DNA of 64,000 nt from Maratus speciosus. Its lineage: Eukaryota > Arthropoda > Arachnida > Araneae > Salticidae. The notes beneath the pieces are model-generated. The model saw only the letters and a program-made list of their open reading frames with translations, made no database searches and was not told the DNA's origin. The first letter of the stretch is position 1, and each line of letters opens with the position of its first letter. The position numbers were made by a program, and so were the translations under genes. Positions 59,345-64,000 of the stretch are shown here, piece by piece. The DNA lies in assembly GCA_963932465.1 (NCBI GenBank), contig OZ010786.1, positions 538,783,073-538,847,072 on the forward strand, written 5' to 3'.

Positions 59345-59510
59345 CCGGTTTCAATTTTCCTTTTTTATAAACCTCGCTTTCGCTAGAGTGTCTTTTACTC
59401 GGGACGTGGCTGGGGACCTATGAACCTTGCTTCCGCAAAAGAGTCGGAATAAGTGGAAGAAAAAAGGGATGCAGACAACGAGGGGCCACTCGCCACGGCG
59501 GCCTCTCTAA
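59345..59510. other. GC-richer block, unassigned
   Basis: Contains ctcgctttcgctagagtg, gggacgtggctggggaccta and cgccacggcggcctctc. No tRNA fold or coding frame convinces me. It may be a repeat fragment. Confidence 0.35.
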
Positions 59511-59660
59511 TAAATTTCACGCACAATAAATTTTATTATTTATTGTATCTTTTATTTTTTATAAAAAAAATTTTTAGTATTATATTTTAGTAAATATAAT
59601 TTAGTAAATATGTAGCATTTAATTAAAAGAAGTCATGCACTTCGATATTCCATATTCGAT

Positions 59661-60335
59661 ACTTCTACTTTCTTCTCTCTTTTTAATAATAAACTATTAA
59701 ATTCGTTAAAAATTTCGACTTGAAGTTTTCGATGGAATTAAAAGTTTTAGAAGGTCCTGAATACGATTTTAGGGTTTTTAGAAAATGTCTGTGTGTGAGT
59801 CTTTCTGTTAGTTTGTCTCTATATGACAAAACTTTTTTGGGCCATCTATCTAAAGAAATGCTGCAAGGTAATTTAAAGAGAACTTTAGATTCAGTTACAC
59901 CTTGATATAAACTGATGCTGATTAGTTTTTGGTGTATAACATCAAACGGATGGCACTACTATTCTGCTTTTTTACGATTTCAGCAAGAACTTTACCTCAA
60001 CACGGAATTTAATAAATTTTGATCTTGATATAAACTGGTACTGATGAGCTTTTGGTGTCAAACAGGTGATGCTGCTGTACTGCATGTTGTACGATTTCCG
60101 CAATAGTTCTATCTCAAAAACTAATCCGCTGATTTTCACCAAACTTCAGATTCAGTTAGACGTTCACGTAAGCTGTTACGATTAGGTTATGGCGTAAATC
60201 GTACAACAGCTGGTGCTGATATGCCGAATTTGTCATGATTTTCGTAAAAGCTATGTCTCAAAAACTAATGCACGCAATTTAATCAAACTTAATATTCTGT
60301 TGTTTTCACTTAAATAGATACATATTAGATTTCGG
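59661..60335 (-). repeat. Hairpin-ended, GACA-type dispersed repeat (copy D)
   Basis: Minus-strand copy. The plus strand reads tacttctactttcttctc, then a ttttcgatggaatt block, tgtctgtgtgtgagtctttc (the GTCT stretch), then body units. Body blocks are actgatgctgattagttttt, tggtgtataacatcaa, gcactac/gctgctgt and cgatttcagcaagaac/cgatttccgcaatagt. These are the complement of copy C units (ggcgatttacacca, attagttcttgag). About four to five diverged units are present. Confidence 0.7.
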
Positions 60336-61484
60336 TGTATATTGAACAACAGGTATTTATTTTGGGTATGGAATTTTGATTGCAGACATCTAAGAGGATG
60401 GGTTCCTAAATTCAATTATTTGTTTGAAACAATGCGATACTTATATCTCTTTGTTAAATGCATCAAATTCAACGAACCTATTTACCTTTACAGTCTTCAT
60501 GAATGTTTGTTTGTTTGTTTTTTGCCTTTTTTAATCATTTTTTTAAAAGTACTGATTTACAAATTGTTCATTTATTTCAATATGAAACATCTATCCAAGT
60601 AATGCTCCATTTTAGATTATCATAAGTATGATATATATATATATATATTTTTTTTTTAACGTTGTACGAAAAGAAACATTTTTACATTACATTTAACTGC
60701 ATTTTTAGCATTTATTTCTAATTTGTCGATTATCTGTCTATGATTTTCTTAAATTTACATTTCTCCTTAACTTGAAACCTATCATAAGCGTGCATTTTGT
60801 TTATTGAACAGTTATACAGTTCATTAAAGAGCGTAAAAATTTGAAACAATGTTCTAAAAACATTGTTAATTACAATTAAATTTGTTAAGTCCATAAATAA
60901 AAAGCGTTGAATAAAATAATTGATAATGTTATATAGCATAAAATTTCTCTGCTTCTGTTTTTATGATCTAAAACAACAACACTCAAAGAAGTTGTTTAAA
61001 GATGTATAAGCCATTTCTAAAAATTTCCGAATTCAATTAATGAAGTTATTCTTCATGTGTATGCATATCATTTAAAGATACTATACTCAATGGTAAATTA
61101 TTCTTTTAAATTATTATGTCATTAAATATTTATATATTAACTTAGATATTTATTTCAATACACATACAAATTCTCAACTCTAAGATAGCTTATTTAGATA
61201 TTTTACGTTTATACTATAAATATAACATCGCCATTATATAAAATGCGAACATTTAATAATCCTTCTTCATATTGGGCAATTCATTTTAAATCCAAACTTA
61301 ACATTTAAGCAGAAATCTATCTTCTTGATCTATTACGCAATCAAAAGAAATCAACGAAGTGGAAAATTCTATCTCCTTTTTTTTTTCTTTACTTTGAACA
61401 ATTCCTCTTTAGAAAGCAATTTTTTTTTTCAAAAAAAATCTAAGGAATAAAGAACATCACCTTGCATGCCTTCAAACACAAACT
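60336..61484. other. AT-rich non-coding stretch
   Basis: Contains (AT)n plus poly-T at about 60632-60658. No gene. Confidence 0.5.
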
Positions 61485-61675
61485 TTGCATAAGGTGAAGT
61501 ATCTAGGCGCTCTGTAATAAAGCGCCCTCTTGCGACAATCCATAAAACCTTAGGAATCGATTCGCATTGGAGGGGAATCCAAGTGATCCTCTCATATCAG
61601 AAACAGACAGTGTCTGTTGTGGTCCGTACCGGATAGTTCATTTGTCGGATGGTCCATTAGATCTCTGTTCACCTG
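61485..61675 (-). mobile_element. Possible pogo/Tigger-like end or unassigned GC-richer block
   Basis: On the minus strand TA is followed by CAGGTGAACAGAGATCTAAT, then ggaccatccgacaaatgaac and tatccggtac. The CAG...ATCCGAC...ATCCGG text resembles Tigger-type ends. No opposite end or transposase is seen. gcgctctgtaataaagcgcc at 61509-61528 can form a hairpin. Confidence 0.3.
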
Positions 61676-62411
61676 TACAGTCATAATTGATAGTTTTTTC
61701 ATCCCTTAATATCGTATTAATAGAATTTAGGGGATATGTTTCTCACGCTGACTATCGGATAAAACAATGTGTGGCTGAATTCCATTACTCATTTTAAATA
61801 ATAATAATAATAATAAAAAGATGTTACAAATAACAGTGACCAATTAAAATGAATTATGCAAAGATCGTTGCCATTGATGTTTGCTTCTTCTTGAATTAAG
61901 TGATGCTGATATATGTGATAAAAATGTGTATCTGTGTCTTTTTTTCATAACAGAAGATATTTTAATAGTTTAATTTTGGATTTTTTTTTTTTTTTTTTTT
62001 TTTGGAACACGGATATTTTATGCGGTGGAAATTTTGAAACAAATTTGAAACAGTATTGAATATGACTTTCTTATTTTTTCGCTATTGTGGTGTTTTAGAT
62101 TTATAAAGATTTGTGTAAACTTTTTATATGAATCAAAGTAGTACTTATACGAAGTAGAAAAATATTAACTTCTTTATGAAGTTTGAGTGATATATTTGAC
62201 ATAAAGGATTTGTGTCCTGGTAGTTACGCATATTTTAGAGTTTCTGAAATGTTGTTACCAAGTACAGTATTTCTAAAGGATATTTACGATTAAGGAAAAG
62301 AATAATTTTAGAGATTTCGAATTATGTAACATAAGTTTTATGTCGTCTTTAGTGCTTTGCTTTACATATGACTGGATATCTTCAAAGGATTTTAACAGAT
62401 TTTTGATTGAA
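61676..62411. other. AT-rich non-coding stretch
   Basis: A (TAA)n run near 61797-61816 and a 23-T tract at 61981-62003. Confidence 0.5.
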
Positions 62412-62529
62412 ATGTCGCTTATTTTTACAATGGCAGGATGTATTTTATTTTGGGAATTATTTGTAAGTTTCTGGACTGAGGTTTCTGGGATACGTGCACA
62501 GTCTCCAGCTACGAATGAACAACCGTGGG
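62412..62529 (+). CDS. Candidate first coding exon with signal peptide (partial gene)
   Basis: From ATG at 62412 the frame reads MSLIFTMAGCILFWELFVSF, WTEVSGIRAQ and SPATNEQPW, then meets GG/GTAAGTAAT, a near-consensus splice donor with GT at 62530-62531. The first about 22 residues are hydrophobic with plausible small-residue cleavage sites (after SG or IRA), like a secretory signal peptide. The exon would end in phase 1, the usual phase after signal-peptide exons. The frame is also open upstream to ATG at 62340, so the start is uncertain. The protein family is unrecognised and no downstream exon is visible in the window. Hydrophobic frames arise easily in T-rich DNA, so this is a lead rather than a call. 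Confidence 0.28.
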
Positions 62530-62531
62530 GT

Positions 62532-63020
62532 AAGTAATATAAAACTTATATTAAAATTAATGCCCTTTTCTCTGCTAATGTGCATAAATGTGTAAATTAA
62601 TGGTTACGGCAGAAATAAAATATCGATTGAAAGAAAAAATAATAAACATAACGGAAACTCATTATTTATTCATTTTTTCGAATTTAAATTATCCTTGTTA
62701 TGTTTACACATATAGCATTTTGTTAAGTACTTCTAATAAGCATAACTTGAAGCGTAATTTCAATAATTTTCATAGAATCATCCTGTTAAATTTAGATAAA
62801 TGTAAATTGCCTGAAAATTATATTTCATTCATGATATTAATACTTTTCGTTAATTATTTCTCAACGTTTGTGATTCTATATAATATATGAAGGTATGATA
62901 ATTTAAAATCAGGTTCTAATAATTCTCACTGTACAACATGTACATTGAAAAATATAATCATTAGAAAGCAAAGTTTTTTCAACTTATTTATTATAAATAA
63001 GCATGTAGTTCGTTACTAGA
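62532..63020. other. AT-rich non-coding stretch
   Basis: A plus-strand frame of 100 codons (62588-62890) has an Asn/Ile/Phe-rich composition and no motif. If the 62412 exon is real, this would be intron. Confidence 0.4.
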
Positions 63021-63024
63021 TTAA

Positions 63025-63234
63025 CCCTTTAAGGTTGATGTTTCATTTTTGGATCACTTCATTTTAATCCCAAAATCGCACACTGGCACTAGAATTTTGG
63101 ATATAAAATTTAAATTTTTTTTATGTACGTGAAGTAAAGCTTTTACTTATTTTTAAATACATTTGTTTGTCAATTCCGGTGTCATTCAATCATTTCAGTA
63201 TTTTACAAATACAAATACTTTGCTCCTGAAAGGG
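63025..63234. mobile_element. piggyBac-like MITE, 210 bp, TTAA duplication
   Basis: TTAA at 63021-63024 and 63235-63238. Tips CCCTTTAAGG and CCTGAAAGGG are inverted over about 10 bp. It has no coding capacity. The tip resembles that of the 27378 element (CCCTTAAATG) but the interior differs. Confidence 0.72.
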
Positions 63235-63238
63235 TTAA

Positions 63239-64000
63239 GCCGTTAATTCATATTCTCTCCGAAAGCCCTATTTAAAACTGATTTTCTCTAAGTTTCATGT
63301 CATAAACTATTCATAAAAGAAGAGGTCTTAAAAAAATATATATTTTTTGTATCACATATGCTCGCATTAAAAGAATTAAGAAAATTTCTTTTAATTATTT
63401 TGTATATGAATACAACAACATTTTAAATTATAATACAAAATTAAACACAAAATTTCAAATTTTAATATATATTTCGAAATATGGATTTTTTAACAGTTTC
63501 TAATACATAATTTATGTTTTCGTATTTCGATTGTTTGTGGAAAATAATGGATAATATTTTAGCAGCATTTTTTATATCTCTTTTGTCACAAATAAAAAAT
63601 GCTTAAGTATATTTATTTTATTATAAAGCTATTAGATAAGTAAAACATACGAAATAGAGGTTAATGTGATAAAACACGCAATAAAATAATCATCCAAGAT
63701 AAGTAAATTTCCACAAATAATTTTACTAATGATCCAAAAGAGATATAATGTGATATGATGAAAAATTGTTTTATTGTAACATTTTATTATAACATTAATG
63801 GTTTTATGTTATAAGTAAAAGATTAAAAAAAAAAAAAATTAAATTAAGCCGCTCATTATATCAGAAATAAATAACACTTAAAAATATTTAAAATATGTGG
63901 AAAGTGATAAACTTCGGAATCAAATAATAATAACATTTTCTATGTTATTTTTTCTTCATTTATTAATAGATATTAAATTAATTTGTTTACATTTTTTTCA
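63239..64000. other. AT-rich non-coding stretch
   Basis: No exon, repeat boundary or RNA gene recognised. Confidence 0.5.

Overview
The window reads as non-coding DNA, intergenic or deep intronic, from an AT-rich animal genome. I infer an arthropod and most likely a spider. The basis is the very high A+T content, abundant (AT)n and long poly-A/T tracts, animal-type DNA transposons (piggyBac, pogo/Tigger, hAT-like and TA-inserting MITEs), and a tRNA-derived SINE that resembles repeats I associate with orb-weaver genomes. That last point is from memory, not a search. I find no intact protein-coding gene, rRNA gene or functional tRNA gene. The open frames present are short, Lys/Phe/Ile-rich and repeat-derived. 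The only host-gene candidate is a possible signal-peptide exon ending at a good splice donor at 62412-62529 (low confidence).

Layout: 1-9 kb holds small tandem duplications, a first SINE, one piggyBac-like end and a 1.05 kb TIR element. 10-17 kb holds two palindromic MITEs, one of them inserted in a local 310-bp tandem array that supplies its own empty sites. It also has a pogo/Tigger relic with a broken CENP-B-type N-terminus, a GC-richer island (14.4-15.0 kb), and a hairpin-ended repeat with a nested TIR element. 17-30 kb holds a second copy of the 6.05-kb piggyBac-like end, a multiply frameshifted piggyBac transposase, a Tigger C-terminal relic and two compact TTAA-flanked MITEs. 30-34 kb holds a hAT-like end and two more hairpin-ended repeats. 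34.8-41.4 kb is a tandem array of five units of about 1.35 kb. 41.9-47.2 kb holds a SINE, a large decayed inverted repeat with a MITE inside it, and two more MITEs. 48-54 kb holds two degenerate minisatellites, a third SINE, a 1.2 kb palindromic element, a 487-bp duplication and a long (AT)n array. 55-64 kb is dominated by three more hairpin-ended repeats and one 210-bp TTAA MITE.

The most interesting theme is a dispersed family with at least seven members in both orientations: near 1.3, 15.3-16.8, 31.7, 32.1-32.8, 55.1, 55.9-56.9 and 59.7-60.3 kb. The better-preserved copies have a body of imperfect tandem repeats (periods about 144-174 bp), then a GACA/GGAC-rich microsatellite, then a 3' stem-loop followed by an A-rich end. 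The stem sequence differs between copies while pairing is kept, including a T-G wobble intermediate. This architecture resembles non-autonomous Helentrons (HINE/DINE-1-like), which is an inference needing a genome-wide alignment. A second theme is the diversity of TTAA-inserting piggyBac-like non-autonomous families next to a dead piggyBac transposase.
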